Source of the DNA: Flavobacteriales bacterium
Lineage (GTDB): Bacteria > Bacteroidota > Bacteroidia > Flavobacteriales_D > Parvicellaceae
Assembly (NCBI GenBank): GCA_029251405.1
Contig: JAQXDK010000041.1
Coordinates: forward strand, 25,522-89,521
Direction: 5' to 3'
DNA: 64,000 nt
In this document: positions 16,710 to 26,159 of the stretch, piece by piece
How positions within the stretch are numbered: the first letter of the stretch is position 1
Layout: each line of letters starts with the position of its first letter
Made by a program: the position numbers and the translations under genes
Notes under the pieces: generated by a model
What the model saw: only the letters and a program-made list of their open reading frames with translations
Databases searched by the model: none
What the model was told of the DNA's origin: nothing

Positions 16710-18590
16710 TTAATCAAACTTACTAAATTCAGAATTATTGCTTTTATATTCTGGAATTATTTGTTTCATCAGCATTATGATTTCATCGTTTTTTTGTAAG
16801 GAAATAAGGCTATTTAGGTTCTCAATTATCTTATTTAATTCCTCCAAATTAACTTGAGCAACCTTTCCAATTTGGATCTTAGGATGATGTGTTTTTGAAG
16901 TTTCTTCACTGTTATTGAGTGTTTCTTCATACATTTTTTCACCAGGTCTTAGCCCAACTATTTTGATGCTTATATCTTTATCAACTTCTAATCCTGCTAA
17001 TTGTATCATTTTATGGGCAAGGTCAATTATTTTCATACTCTTCCCCATGTCAAAAACAAATATCTCACCTCCGTTACCCATGGATGATGCTTCTAGAACA
17101 AGCTGACAAGCTTCTCTTATAGTCATGAAAAATCTTGTAACTTCTGGATGGGTTACAGTAATTGGTCCGCCGTTATTTATTTGCTTTTTAAAAAGCGGGA
17201 TAACAGACCCGTTACTTCCCAATACATTGCCAAATCTTGTTGTTATAAATTTGGTGGTATTTAATTGATTTAAAGCTTGACAATACATTTCAGCAGCTCT
17301 TTTGGACGCTCCCATTACATTAGTTGGATTAACTGCTTTATCTGTAGAAATTAAAATGAATTTTTTCACATTGTATTCAATAGAAAAGTCTGCAATATTC
17401 TTTGTGCCAATTAAATTGGTTCTAATAGACTCCGAAGGATTTAGCTCCATTAAAGGGACGTGTTTATAAGCAGCTGCATGAAATATAATTTGAGGTTGAT
17501 AGGTTTTGAAAATATTTTTGATGCGCTCTTTTCTCGTAACATCTCCTATAACTATTTCAAAATTGGAAAATTTAGAGTTTATAATTAAATCTTGACTTAA
17601 GTCGTAAAGAGCACTTTCTGCTTGATCTAGTAAAATAACTTTTTGGGGCTCTAGCTCCAGTAATTGCCTTACTATTTCACTACCAATAGAACCAGCAGCT
17701 CCAGTAACTAAAATAGTTTTATTTTTAATTTCATTTACTAAATTATTCTTAGGTAATTTAATGGGCTTCCTCCCCAGTAGGTCATCAATTTTAATATCCT
17801 GGATTTGTTTTATGGACAAATTACCACCGAGCCACTCCTCAACTGACGGTACGCTTTTTACTTTAATTTGATTTTTCAAACAGTAATCTATTAACCTTTG
17901 CTTATTATCTAAAGAAGGTTCCTTAATAGCAATAATTACTATGTTGATTTTTAATTTTTGGAATTCGTCTTCTAATTTATTTGGATGTATAATTCTTTTC
18001 CTTTCAATTAATAATCCTTCTTTCTTAGGATCGTCGTCTATAAATCCTTCAATATTGTAAGTTGATTTTTGGTCTCTTTCTAACGCAGATTTAGTTATGA
18101 GCCCCATTTTTCCTGATCCGTAGATTAGAATATTAATTTTTTCTTCATTTTTTTTTCTTTTATTCATAAAAGATTGTTTGACATACAATCTTGAAGAAGT
18201 AAGCAGAAATAATGTTCCTAAATATTCTATAATTATAACAGATTTAGGCAACAAAACAGCTCCATTATAAAATTTGAATTTCAGTAGAGATAATAATCCA
18301 ATTAAAATCGTACCAACAGTAATCGTATTAAAGATTCGTAGAGCATCATCATTTGAAAAATGTCTAATAATAGCTCTGTGAGTTTTGCTTATTATAAAAC
18401 TCAAATATCTCACAAAAATAAGTATTGGAACACCAGTTATTACTGTATCATATTCTTTAATCCAAAAAAGATCGTAAAAATCGATGAAATCAAATCTTAT
18501 TAAATATGCTAGGAATAACGATATTAAGGTTAAAATTAGGTCGATAAGTAATATTATCTTTTTAGGTAAGTACCAATTTGGAATCATCAT
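16710..18590 (-). CDS. FlaA1/CapD-type nucleoside-diphosphate sugar epimerase/dehydratase, membrane-bound
   Basis: 626 residues. Four N-terminal membrane helices (to about residue 130) precede a first nucleotide-binding fold (NILIYGSGKMG) and a second, catalytic SDR domain starting at LVTGAAGSIGSEIVRQL. The active site is the S-T-D-K-A-V-N-P-T-N-V-M-G-A-S-K motif with Met in the usual Tyr position, characteristic of WbpM/FlaA1/PglF dehydratases. Such enzymes make 4-keto-6-deoxy UDP-sugars for surface glycans. A -7 box (18596-18603) lies 5 nt before the ATG. Divergent from a glycosyltransferase gene. Confidence 0.92.
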   Translation of the reverse strand: MMIPNWYLPKKIILLIDLILTLISLFLAYLIRFDFIDFYDLFWIKEYDTVITGVPILIFVRYLSFIISKTHRAIIRHFSNDDALRIFNTITVGTILIGLLSLLKFKFYNGAVLLPKSVIIIEYLGTLFLLTSSRLYVKQSFMNKRKKNEEKINILIYGSGKMGLITKSALERDQKSTYNIEGFIDDDPKKEGLLIERKRIIHPNKLEDEFQKLKINIVIIAIKEPSLDNKQRLIDYCLKNQIKVKSVPSVEEWLGGNLSIKQIQDIKIDDLLGRKPIKLPKNNLVNEIKNKTILVTGAAGSIGSEIVRQLLELEPQKVILLDQAESALYDLSQDLIINSKFSNFEIVIGDVTRKERIKNIFKTYQPQIIFHAAAYKHVPLMELNPSESIRTNLIGTKNIADFSIEYNVKKFILISTDKAVNPTNVMGASKRAAEMYCQALNQLNTTKFITTRFGNVLGSNGSVIPLFKKQINNGGPITVTHPEVTRFFMTIREACQLVLEASSMGNGGEIFVFDMGKSMKIIDLAHKMIQLAGLEVDKDISIKIVGLRPGEKMYEETLNNSEETSKTHHPKIQIGKVAQVNLEELNKIIENLNSLISLQKNDEIIMLMKQIIPEYKSNNSEFSKFD

Positions 18591-18595
18591 TCATA

Positions 18596-18603
18596 CAAAT
18601 ATA
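18596..18603 (-). promoter_or_regulatory. -7 element of the FlaA1/CapD-like gene
   Basis: Minus-strand TATATTTG matches TAnnTTTG exactly and is only 5 nt upstream of the ATG, giving a predicted leaderless or near-leaderless mRNA. A -33 TTG at the right spacing is not seen. Confidence 0.45.
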
Positions 18604-18728
18604 ATTATTATGTAGAGGATAAAAGAAAAAGGTGATCTTTAGAAGTAATTTTAATAAACAATACAATTCCTTAGCAGTTTATAACAAAATGATTTTTATT
18701 TTTATCGACTTAATTATTTAATGTTGTT

Positions 18729-19811
18729 TTGAAAAAAATACTATTTCTTGCTCATCATAGAATTGATAGAAGTCCAGGTCAGAGGTATAGATTTGAACAG
18801 TTTTTTGACTATTTGGAATCAAAAGGCTTAGAATGTTATCTGGCTAACATCATAAATGAAGAAGATGAAAAGGCACTATATGAATCTAAAAACATCTTAA
18901 AAAAAATTAAAATTGGGCTCAATTCCTACAAAAGAAGATGGATACATACTAGTAGAATTGAAGACTTTAACTTAGTGGTTATTTACAGAGAAGTATTACC
19001 TACAAAATCAATATATTTCGAAAATTATATTCGAAAAAAAAACATTCCAATAGTTTACGATTTTGATGATGCAATTTGGGTGAAAGATGTTTCAGAAGTG
19101 AATAAGAAAATATCTTTTTTAAAAGATGAAAAAAAAATAGAGAAAATACTTCCTTTTTGTAAGCACGTAACTTGTGGAAACGAATATTTGGCCAGTTTTG
19201 CAAGGAATTTCAATTCTAATGTAACTATTATACCTTCTACTGTTGATACCGATAAATACAAGCCCATAAAGTCTAATAACCATGATGAAAAAATTAAAAT
19301 TGGATGGGTTGGAAGCCACACTACTGTCAAACACTTTAATTTGCTTTTTGACGTGTATCTGTTTCTTAAAAAGAAATACAAAAACAAACTTGAATTCATA
19401 TTAATTGGTGATGAGAATTATCATAACATAGAATTGGGTATTCAAGGAATTAAATGGGACAACAATAAAGAAGTTGAATTGTTCAATTCATTCGATATTG
19501 GTATTATGCCCATTCCAAATAATGAATGGTCTAAGGGGAAGTGCGGAATGAAAGGTCTCTTGTATATGTCTGTTGGTACTCCAACTGTGATGTCTTCGGT
19601 GGGCATGAATAAAAAAATCATAGAGAACGGCAAAAACGGATATTTGGCAAATTCCAGTTCAGATTGGATAGAAATTTTATCAAAACTCATTGAAAGTAAA
19701 ACTTTAAGAGACAAAATTGGACTTAAAGGCCGTGAAACAATCTTGAAAAACTACTCAAAAAAAGTAGTTAAAGAAATTTACTACAATTTATACACTTCAT
19801 TAATGAAATAA
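18729..19811 (+). CDS. Glycosyltransferase, GT-B fold (GT4-like)
   Basis: 360 residues. N-terminal KKILFLAHHRIDRSPGQRYRFEQ start, then an acceptor-domain region with D-F-D-D-A-I, and a C-terminal nucleotide-sugar domain with I-G-W-V-G-S-H-T-T, a middle G-I-M-P-I-P, K-C-G-M-K-G-L-L-Y-M-S-V-G-T-P-T-V and the E-N-G-x-N-G-Y-L segment typical of GT1/GT4 retaining enzymes. The start codon is TTG (18729); the preceding ATG at 18721 is out of frame. Probably adds a sugar to a surface polysaccharide, together with the divergent sugar-nucleotide enzyme. gcvT follows directly (1 bp), apparently an unrelated gene. Confidence 0.85.
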   Translation: MKKILFLAHHRIDRSPGQRYRFEQFFDYLESKGLECYLANIINEEDEKALYESKNILKKIKIGLNSYKRRWIHTSRIEDFNLVVIYREVLPTKSIYFENYIRKKNIPIVYDFDDAIWVKDVSEVNKKISFLKDEKKIEKILPFCKHVTCGNEYLASFARNFNSNVTIIPSTVDTDKYKPIKSNNHDEKIKIGWVGSHTTVKHFNLLFDVYLFLKKKYKNKLEFILIGDENYHNIELGIQGIKWDNNKEVELFNSFDIGIMPIPNNEWSKGKCGMKGLLYMSVGTPTVMSSVGMNKKIIENGKNGYLANSSSDWIEILSKLIESKTLRDKIGLKGRETILKNYSKKVVKEIYYNLYTSLMK

Positions 19812-19812
19812 T

Positions 19813-20898
19813 ATGAAAAAAACAGCACTATATAATAAACATTTAGAGATGGGAGCGAAAATGGTTCCATTTGCAGGTTATGATATGCCTGTACAGTACT
19901 CTGGAGTAAATCAAGAACATATTAATGTCAGAAATAATGTCGGAGTTTTTGATGTTTCACATATGGGAGAATTTTTGGTTAAAGGAGAGAATGCATTAGC
20001 ACTAATTCAAAAAATTTCAAGTAACGATGCAACACAATTGTTTCCTGGAAGAGCACAATACGCTTATTTACCGAACTCTAAAGGTGGAGTAGTGGATGAT
20101 ATGCTTGTTTATATGATCGATCAAAATCATTATATGCTGGTGGTAAATGCATCTAATATTGAAAAAGATTGGAATTGGATTGTAAGTCAAAATAACGTAG
20201 GTGCTGAAATAGAAAATATTTCTGACAATTTTTCTTTAATAGCTGTTCAAGGTCCTAAAGCTGTTGATGTTCTTCAAGAACTCACATCGATTGATTTAAA
20301 TGGAATAAAATTTTATCACTTTCAGGTTGGTGATTTTGCTGGATTAAATAATATTATCATTTCAGCAACTGGTTACACAGGTTCTGGTGGTTTTGAATTG
20401 TATGTTCCAAACCAAAGCGCTGAAACAGTTTGGGAGGCAATATTTAGTACTAAAATTCAACCTCCAGTTCTTCCTACTGGACTGGCAGCAAGAGATACTT
20501 TAAGATTAGAAATGGGGTATTGTTTATATGGAAATGATATTTCTGACGAAACCTCTCCAATTGCTGCTGGATTAGGATGGGTAACAAAGTTTAATAAAGA
20601 CTTTATTGGAAAAGAAATTATTCAAAACCAAAAAAATGAAGGTACTGAAGATAAATTAATTGCTTTTGAATTAATAGATAGAGGAATTCCTAGAAAAGAT
20701 TATGAAATAGAAAATTATTCTGGTGAACTAATTGGTAAAGTTACTTCAGGTACTATGGGGCCTTCCGTTCAAAAAGCTATTGGTTTAGGTTATATAAAGT
20801 CTGAATACGCTAAAATGGGAGATACTATATATTTGAAAATCAGAAATAAAAAAATTCCTGCATTAATTGTGAAATTACCTTTTTTTAAGAATTCATAA
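19813..20898 (+). CDS. gcvT: Glycine cleavage system T protein (aminomethyltransferase)
   Basis: 361 residues, full length. N-terminal KKTALYNKHLEMGAKMVPFAGYDMPVQY is the typical start; the folate-binding segment F-D-V-S-H-M-G-E and the S-N-D-A block are present, as are G-Y-T-G-(S/E)-x-G-(F/Y)-E, L-A-A-R-D-T-L-R-L-E-M-G-Y-x-L-Y-G and the C-terminal G-x-V-T-S-G-T-M-G-P domain. Transfers the aminomethyl carbon of glycine to tetrahydrofolate. The other gcv genes are not in the window. It overlaps comB by one base (TAATG). Confidence 0.97.
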   Translation: MKKTALYNKHLEMGAKMVPFAGYDMPVQYSGVNQEHINVRNNVGVFDVSHMGEFLVKGENALALIQKISSNDATQLFPGRAQYAYLPNSKGGVVDDMLVYMIDQNHYMLVVNASNIEKDWNWIVSQNNVGAEIENISDNFSLIAVQGPKAVDVLQELTSIDLNGIKFYHFQVGDFAGLNNIIISATGYTGSGGFELYVPNQSAETVWEAIFSTKIQPPVLPTGLAARDTLRLEMGYCLYGNDISDETSPIAAGLGWVTKFNKDFIGKEIIQNQKNEGTEDKLIAFELIDRGIPRKDYEIENYSGELIGKVTSGTMGPSVQKAIGLGYIKSEYAKMGDTIYLKIRNKKIPALIVKLPFFKNS

Positions 20899-21617
20899 TG
20901 GTGAAACCTAAAGTAGAAGTATGTTTCACACCTAATTTATATCCACTTTACAATGATGATTTTGATGTTGTAGTTGCAATTGATGTACTTCGAGCAACTT
21001 CTGTTATTTGCACAGCTTTTCATCATGGAGTTGATAAAATTATTCCAGTGAGTTCACTTGAAGAAGCAACTACTTATCTTAAGAAAGGTTATCAAGTTGC
21101 TGCTGAAAGAAAAGGAAAAATTGTTGATGGGTTTAATTTAGGAAACTCTCCTTTTAGCTACATGAATAATAACCTAAAAGGACAAACACTTGTTTTAACG
21201 ACTACCAATGGAACTAAAGCAATTCATGCGGCTAAAGATTGTAAGCAACTTTTAATTGGTTCATTTCTAAACCTTCAAATATTATGTGATTACTTAATAG
21301 AGCAGAATAAAAATATTTTATTACTTGGTTCAGGTTGGCAAAATAAGTTTTGTTTGGAAGATTCTATTTGTGCAGGTGCAATATGTGACGAGTTAATTAA
21401 TTCAAATAAATTCCAATCTGTGAACGATTCATCTGTTGGTGCTCGATATTTATATCAATCGGCAAAATCAAATTATTTTGGATTTTTAAAAGCATCATCA
21501 CATCGAAAACGTTTAAAAAATTTAAACTTAAATAAGGACATAAAATATTGTTTAACTCCCAATCAGACCGATGTCATACCATACAGAGTAAACGGTTCTT
21601 TGAAAAATTTAATTTAG
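20898..21617 (+). CDS. comB: 2-Phosphosulfolactate phosphatase family protein
   Basis: 239 residues of the ComB family: V-A-I-D-V-L-R-A-T-S-V-I near the start, A-A-E-R-K-G-x-x-V-D-G-F-x-L-G-N-S-P, and T-T-N-G-T-K-A-I. In methanogens the enzyme makes sulfolactate for coenzyme M; in Bacteroidota the homologue lies outside a CoM pathway and its true substrate is not established. It is sandwiched between gcvT and yaaA in a plus-strand run. Confidence 0.9.
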   Translation: MVKPKVEVCFTPNLYPLYNDDFDVVVAIDVLRATSVICTAFHHGVDKIIPVSSLEEATTYLKKGYQVAAERKGKIVDGFNLGNSPFSYMNNNLKGQTLVLTTTNGTKAIHAAKDCKQLLIGSFLNLQILCDYLIEQNKNILLLGSGWQNKFCLEDSICAGAICDELINSNKFQSVNDSSVGARYLYQSAKSNYFGFLKASSHRKRLKNLNLNKDIKYCLTPNQTDVIPYRVNGSLKNLI

Positions 21618-21623
21618 ATTGAT

Positions 21624-22385
21624 ATGTATGTTTTTCTTTCTCCCACAAAAACTATGAAAAAACCAGATTTAACTGGTGATTATGGCAATTTCACTACTCC
21701 CTTTTTTTTACAAAAAGCAGAAGAATTGAATAGTTCTTTGAAGAAACAAAATAGAGCGGATCTTGGTAAACTGATGAAATTAAGCGATAAACTAGCTGAA
21801 CAAACGTGGTATAATATTCAAAAATGGGGTTCAGATGACCTTGAGAAAACACCAGCAGTTTTAACATATCAAGGAACTGCTTTTAAAAATTTAAATCCTC
21901 AGAAATGGAGTAATGATATTGCTAAATATGCTCAAGAAAATTTAATTATATTCAGTGGGTTATATGGTGTTTTGAGACCCTATGACTTAGTAGAAAACTA
22001 TCGATTAGAAATGGGGTTAAAAGCTGGGTTTTTAAAAGAAGCTATGACACTTTATGTTTATTGGGAACCAAGTTTAATGAAATATTTAAACTCAATTTTA
22101 GAAAATAAGATGGTAATAAACTTAGCTAGTAACGAATATTTTAAAACCATTCACACTATTTCTAAAGTAGCAAAAGTTATTAATTGTACATTTTTTGAAA
22201 AATCTGGAAAGGAATATAAAATTATAGCTAATTATTCAAAGGCAGCTAGAGGAAGTATGGCTAGTTATATAATGGCTCACAAGATTAAAAACATCAATCA
22301 ATTAAAAGAATACAATGATTTAAATTACACTTTTAATTCAGAAATGTCTGATTCCCAAAACTTAGTGTTCACTAGAAATCGTTAA
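21624..22385 (+). CDS. yaaA: YaaA/UPF0246 family peroxide-stress protein
   Basis: 253 residues. Family signatures: LSPTKTM near the start, L-S-x-K-L-A-E-Q-T, A-V-L-x-Y-x-G-T-A-(F/Y), FSGLYGVLRPYDL, Y-R-L-E-M-G, and (I/L)-N-L-A-S-N-E-Y. In E. coli YaaA lowers intracellular free iron during peroxide stress and binds DNA. Last gene of the gcvT-comB-yaaA run; its 3' end overlaps the convergent hemB by 4 bp. Confidence 0.93.
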   Translation: MYVFLSPTKTMKKPDLTGDYGNFTTPFFLQKAEELNSSLKKQNRADLGKLMKLSDKLAEQTWYNIQKWGSDDLEKTPAVLTYQGTAFKNLNPQKWSNDIAKYAQENLIIFSGLYGVLRPYDLVENYRLEMGLKAGFLKEAMTLYVYWEPSLMKYLNSILENKMVINLASNEYFKTIHTISKVAKVINCTFFEKSGKEYKIIANYSKAARGSMASYIMAHKIKNINQLKEYNDLNYTFNSEMSDSQNLVFTRNR

Positions 22386-23350
22386 TTTTTAAACTTAGCA
22401 AAATCTTTAGCAAAATAAGTTAGAATTATATCTGCTCCAGCTCTTTTTATGCTTGTAAGCACCTCTAAATAAGTATTGTCATAGTCCAACCATCCTTTTT
22501 CAGCTGCTGCATGAATCATGGCATATTCTCCGCTAACATTATAGGCACTTATTGGTAGGTTTGAATTTTTTTTTAATGTTTGAATAACATCAAGGTAACT
22601 TAATGCTGGTTTAATCATTAAAATATCAGCTCCTTCTATTTCATCAAGCTCTGCTTCTACGAGACTTTCTGTTCTATTTCTGGGGTCCATTTGGTAAGTT
22701 TTCTTATCACCATGTTTAGGTTCAGAATTTAAGGCATCTCTGAAGGGTCCGTAGAAAGCACTTGCGTATTTAGCAGTATAACTCATTATGCTAGTATTAA
22801 TAAAATTATTTTCATCAAGTGTTTCTCTTATGGCACCAACCCTTCCGTCCATCATGTCAGAAGGTCCAATAATGTCAATTCCAGCGTTGGCTTGTGCAAG
22901 TGCCATTTCACATAAAATTGGAATCGATTCATCATTGTCAATTTCCCCCTTTATTACCAGTCCATCATGTCCGTCCGATGAATAAGGATCCATGGCTACA
23001 TCACTCATAAGTGAAAAATCAGGAAATTCTTTTTTAATTTCTTTAATTGCCTTAAGGTAAAAGTTTTTTGGATGATAACTGTAGGTAGCTTTTTTGTCCT
23101 TTAAATTATTTTCTACAGAGGGGAATAAAACAAAATTAGAAAGACCTAATTTCCCACAACTCTCAATTTCATTTAATAGTAAATCTAAAGACCATCTATA
23201 GCAATTAGGCATTGAATGGATAGATTTTTTTTTATTAACTCCATCAATTATGAATAGAGGATATATTAGATCTTCTTTTTTTAGATGTGTTTCAGCAACC
23301 ATTTCTCTAACAGCTGAAGTTTTTCTATTTCTTCTTGGTCTTTGATTCAT
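22382..23350 (-). CDS. hemB: Delta-aminolevulinic acid dehydratase (porphobilinogen synthase)
   Basis: 322 residues. N-terminal R-P-R-R-N-R-K and G-Y-L-P-type blocks; metal region L-M-S-D-V-A-M-D-P-Y-S-S-D-G-H-D-G; catalytic lysines in Y-G-P-F-R-D and M-I-K-P-A-L-S-Y-L-D. The metal region has Ala/Asp where zinc-type enzymes have Cys residues, so it looks like the Mg/K-dependent type. Catalyses condensation of two ALA to porphobilinogen for haem. Start codon directly abuts the stop of the M42 peptidase gene. Confidence 0.97.
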   Translation of the reverse strand: MNQRPRRNRKTSAVREMVAETHLKKEDLIYPLFIIDGVNKKKSIHSMPNCYRWSLDLLLNEIESCGKLGLSNFVLFPSVENNLKDKKATYSYHPKNFYLKAIKEIKKEFPDFSLMSDVAMDPYSSDGHDGLVIKGEIDNDESIPILCEMALAQANAGIDIIGPSDMMDGRVGAIRETLDENNFINTSIMSYTAKYASAFYGPFRDALNSEPKHGDKKTYQMDPRNRTESLVEAELDEIEGADILMIKPALSYLDVIQTLKKNSNLPISAYNVSGEYAMIHAAAEKGWLDYDNTYLEVLTSIKRAGADIILTYFAKDFAKFKN

Positions 23351-24445
23351 TTACTTTAAATAATGAAAAGTTTGGCCGTTTTTAAGGGCAATTAATGATT
23401 TGTAAATCAACTCAATTACAGAATTGACATCGTCCTTTGAACACATCTCCACTGTAGTATGCATGTATCTTAAAGGCAAAGAAATTAATGCTGAGGCTAC
23501 GCCTTTGTTAGAATATGCAAAGGCATCTGTATCTGTTCCAGTACTTCTTGAAGCAGCTAATCTTTGAAAATCTACTTTATTTTTTTCAGCTTGATTAATT
23601 ATGAATTTCAATAAATTGTTTTGAACTGCTGGGCCATAAGTTAAAACAGGGCCTTTACCAGACGATAAATCCCCTTCAACAATTTTTTTAATCATAGGTG
23701 TATTGGTGTCGTGACATACATCTGTTACTATAGCAACATCTGGTTGAATAGTTTCTGCAATCATTTGGGCTCCTCTAAGACCAATTTCTTCTTGAACAGC
23801 ATTTGTAATGTAGAGACCAAAGGGTAATTTAACTTTGTTTTCATGTAAAAGTCTTGCAACTTCCGCAATCATAAATCCGCCCATTCTGTTATCTAATGCT
23901 CTTCCTACGTAGTATTTCTTATTAAGAATCATAAACTCATCTTCATAAGTAACAACACACCCAACATGAATTCCTAAAGCTTCTACCTCTTTTTTATTTT
24001 TACATCCACAGTCTAGAAATATATTATCAGTTTTTGGAGACTCTTCTTTAGCACCACCTCTACGAGTATGAATAGCAGGCCAACCAAAAACCGCCTTTAC
24101 CAAGCCTTTTTCAGTATGAATATTTACTCTTTTGGAAGGTGCAATTTGGTGATCGCTACCACCATTTCTTCTCAGATAAATAAAACCATTTTCTGTTATG
24201 TAATGAACAAACCATGAAATTTCATCAGCGTGGGCTTCAATTACTACTTTGTATTTAGCTTCAGGATTTATTACTCCAACAACGGAGCCGTAGGTGTCTA
24301 TAATGTGAGTATCAATGTAGGGTTTTACATAGTCTAACCACACTTTTTGTCCTGCACTTTCAAACCCAGTTGGAGACGCTGTGTTAAGGTATTTTTCTAA
24401 AAATTTCTCTGAACTTTTAGATATATGATTTAATTTTTTACTCAT
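23351..24445 (-). CDS. M42-family aminopeptidase (glutamyl aminopeptidase/FrvX-like)
   Basis: 364 residues. The dinuclear metal ligands typical of M42 are visible: H in E-A-H-A-D-E-I, D in R-A-L-D-N-R, the E-E pair in T-N-A-V-Q-E-E-I-G-L-R-G, D in V-T-D-V-C-H-D and the C-terminal H in L-R-Y-M-H-T-T. Forms large tetrahedral cytoplasmic complexes that trim short peptides. No signal peptide. The gap to hemB is zero and to the outer-membrane protein gene 3 bp, so all three may be one transcript. Confidence 0.94.
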   Translation of the reverse strand: MSKKLNHISKSSEKFLEKYLNTASPTGFESAGQKVWLDYVKPYIDTHIIDTYGSVVGVINPEAKYKVVIEAHADEISWFVHYITENGFIYLRRNGGSDHQIAPSKRVNIHTEKGLVKAVFGWPAIHTRRGGAKEESPKTDNIFLDCGCKNKKEVEALGIHVGCVVTYEDEFMILNKKYYVGRALDNRMGGFMIAEVARLLHENKVKLPFGLYITNAVQEEIGLRGAQMIAETIQPDVAIVTDVCHDTNTPMIKKIVEGDLSSGKGPVLTYGPAVQNNLLKFIINQAEKNKVDFQRLAASRSTGTDTDAFAYSNKGVASALISLPLRYMHTTVEMCSKDDVNSVIELIYKSLIALKNGQTFHYLK

Positions 24446-24448
24446 TTT

Positions 24449-25237
24449 TTAAAAAGGTTTTTTGCTTTTTTTTTCAAATAACATAAAGTTGACACCGAAA
24501 TCAAAATCTAGTGATTTATTCTTGAAATCTCCAAAAGTACTACCTCCATTTAAGAGTTTTTGCCCTTGTTCAAGTAGGAAGTCAAATCCAATTGAAATTT
24601 TCTCAGTTAAGTGGTAATCAATGCCAGCACCACCGACCCAACCCCAATCGATTTGATCTAAATTTTCTATAGCAAATTCTTTGGCATTATCGTCTAATGT
24701 GACTTTGTTTCCATTTTGATCGATTAGATTAGACCTGTTTTTCAACAAAAATGCCATGTATGGTCCAAAATTAATATCGAATTTTAATTTTTTTCCAAAT
24801 CCAAGGTGAAAAAATGCAGGGACATCAAAATAGTTCAACATTTGTTTTATGTCACCAGTCTTAATAGTTTGAAAAGCATCATCATCTTTAATGAAATTTA
24901 CATTTGAATATTCAAATCCTTTACTTGCAATATCAAAATCACCTTTAATACAAAGAAATCTATTAAAATTATAAACAATAGTTCCACCATATAATGCACC
25001 TAGTTTATTGCTTAAATCTTGTGGTTCTATTCCGTTCTTAGGTATTTGAGCTATTTCAGCAAAATTAACTCCTCCGTTTAAACCTATTTCTAATCTATGT
25101 ACTTTCTTTTTCTTTTTATCATCTTTCTTAGCAGTTGATAATTCAATTTCTTTTATTATTTGGTTGTAGTCATTGAAATTATCTTGTCCAAAACTTATAA
25201 TGGGAAGCAAAAACAACAATAGTTTAATCTTTTTCAT
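24449..25237 (-). CDS. Outer-membrane beta-barrel protein, PorT-like fold
   Basis: 262 residues from an ATG at 25237, followed by a clear signal peptide (MKKIKLLLFLLPIISFGQ) and a mature barrel with alternating aromatic strands (L-E-I-G-L-N-G-G-V-N-F-A-E-I, F-N-R-F-L-C-I-K-G-D-F-D-I). The frame stays open to 25372 upstream, but that 45-residue stretch is Phe/Ile-rich, non-signal-like and would lie outside the secreted protein, so I reject it. The C-terminus KSLDFDFGVNFMLFEKKSKKPF ends away from the usual terminal Phe. Function unknown; porin-like fold group (OMP_b-brl_2). Confidence 0.8.
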   Translation of the reverse strand: MKKIKLLLFLLPIISFGQDNFNDYNQIIKEIELSTAKKDDKKKKKVHRLEIGLNGGVNFAEIAQIPKNGIEPQDLSNKLGALYGGTIVYNFNRFLCIKGDFDIASKGFEYSNVNFIKDDDAFQTIKTGDIKQMLNYFDVPAFFHLGFGKKLKFDINFGPYMAFLLKNRSNLIDQNGNKVTLDDNAKEFAIENLDQIDWGWVGGAGIDYHLTEKISIGFDFLLEQGQKLLNGGSTFGDFKNKSLDFDFGVNFMLFEKKSKKPF

Positions 25238-25357
25238 ATTTCTTAATTTAATAAATAGTGCAATCATGTAAAAATAGTTAATAATAAGTCCTAAAAAAAA
25301 AAAGTTTATTATTTGATGTATCAAAACAAAATTTGTGTAGAAAAAAATGATAAACAT

Positions 25358-25389
25358 TTGATTTCTAAACAACCATATATTTACCTTCG
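25358..25389 (+). promoter_or_regulatory. Promoter of ubiE/menG
   Basis: TTTG (25357-25360), a 21-nt spacer and TACCTTCG (25382-25389) form a good -33/-7 pair. The -7 box ends 3 nt before the ATG (25393), so the transcript is predicted to be leaderless. Confidence 0.6.
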
Positions 25390-25392
25390 TTC

Positions 25393-26124
25393 ATGCAAAA
25401 AATTGTAAAACCTTACAACGATTCAAAACTTTCTAAAAAAGAGGAAGTAGAAAAAATGTTTGACAATATTTCTGCCAAATATGATTTTTTAAATCATTTT
25501 TTGAGTTTAGGTATCGATCATATATGGAGAAGGAAAACTATTAAATTAATTTCTAAAAAAAAACCCGATTTCATTTTGGATGTAGCTACAGGAACTGGAG
25601 ATTTAGCCTTTGCTGCCGAAAAGAAGATGAAAATTAAAAAAATCATTGGATTAGATATTTCTAATGGTATGTTGGAAGTAGGTAGAAAAAAAATTAAAAA
25701 GAAAAATTTAAAAGATAAACTTGAATTTATACAAGGAGATTCTGAAAACCTTCCCTTTGAAGACGATTATTTTGACGCTGTTATGGTAAGCTTTGGAGTC
25801 AGAAACTTCGAAAACTTAAATAAAGGTTTATCAGAAATTAATAGAGTCCTTAAAGCAAACGGTGGTATTTATGTGCTAGAGTTTTCCAAGCCTAAAAATT
25901 TCCCAATAAAGCAGCTTTTTAATTTTTATTCCTCTTATATATTACCTTTTTTTGGTTCTCTAATTTCTAAAGATAAATCTGCCTATCACTACTTACCTGC
26001 ATCTGTAGACGCATTTCCAGAAGGAACAGCTTTTATAAATGAATTAGAAAAGGTAGGATTTAAAACATCCTCTTCAAAAACTCTTAGTGGTGGTATTGCT
26101 ACTTTATATTCAGCATTTAAATAG
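25393..26124 (+). CDS. ubiE: Demethylmenaquinone methyltransferase
   Basis: 243 residues. Class I SAM methyltransferase: V-x-x-M-F-D-x-I-(A/S)-x-x-Y-D-x-L-N-H-x-L-S start, SAM-binding [18 protein letters not shown]-x-D-D-x-F-D, and F-G-V-R-N-F. It performs the final C-methylation in menaquinone synthesis; no ubiquinone genes are expected in this clade, so menG is the functional name. The N-terminus matches other Bacteroidota homologues (V-K-P-Y-N-D-S), which fixes the start at 25393 although it abuts the promoter. Followed by porT, a conserved neighbour. Confidence 0.96.
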   Translation: MQKIVKPYNDSKLSKKEEVEKMFDNISAKYDFLNHFLSLGIDHIWRRKTIKLISKKKPDFILDVATGTGDLAFAAEKKMKIKKIIGLDISNGMLEVGRKKIKKKNLKDKLEFIQGDSENLPFEDDYFDAVMVSFGVRNFENLNKGLSEINRVLKANGGIYVLEFSKPKNFPIKQLFNFYSSYILPFFGSLISKDKSAYHYLPASVDAFPEGTAFINELEKVGFKTSSSKTLSGGIATLYSAFK

Positions 26125-26145
26125 CTAGATTATAATCAGTTTTAT

Positions 26146-26153
26146 TATATTTG
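26146..26153 (+). promoter_or_regulatory. -7 element ahead of porT
   Basis: TATATTTG, a perfect TAnnTTTG, 6 nt before the porT ATG at 26160. A -33 TTG is not seen at 17-23 nt, so it may be a weak internal promoter or read-through region. Confidence 0.4.
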
Positions 26154-26159
26154 CTTTCG

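Noticed and set aside
25238..25372. N-terminal extension of the outer-membrane protein on the minus strand
   Set aside because: The 45 residues before Met46 are Phe/Ile-rich and precede a perfect signal peptide; the ATG at 25237 fits secretion.
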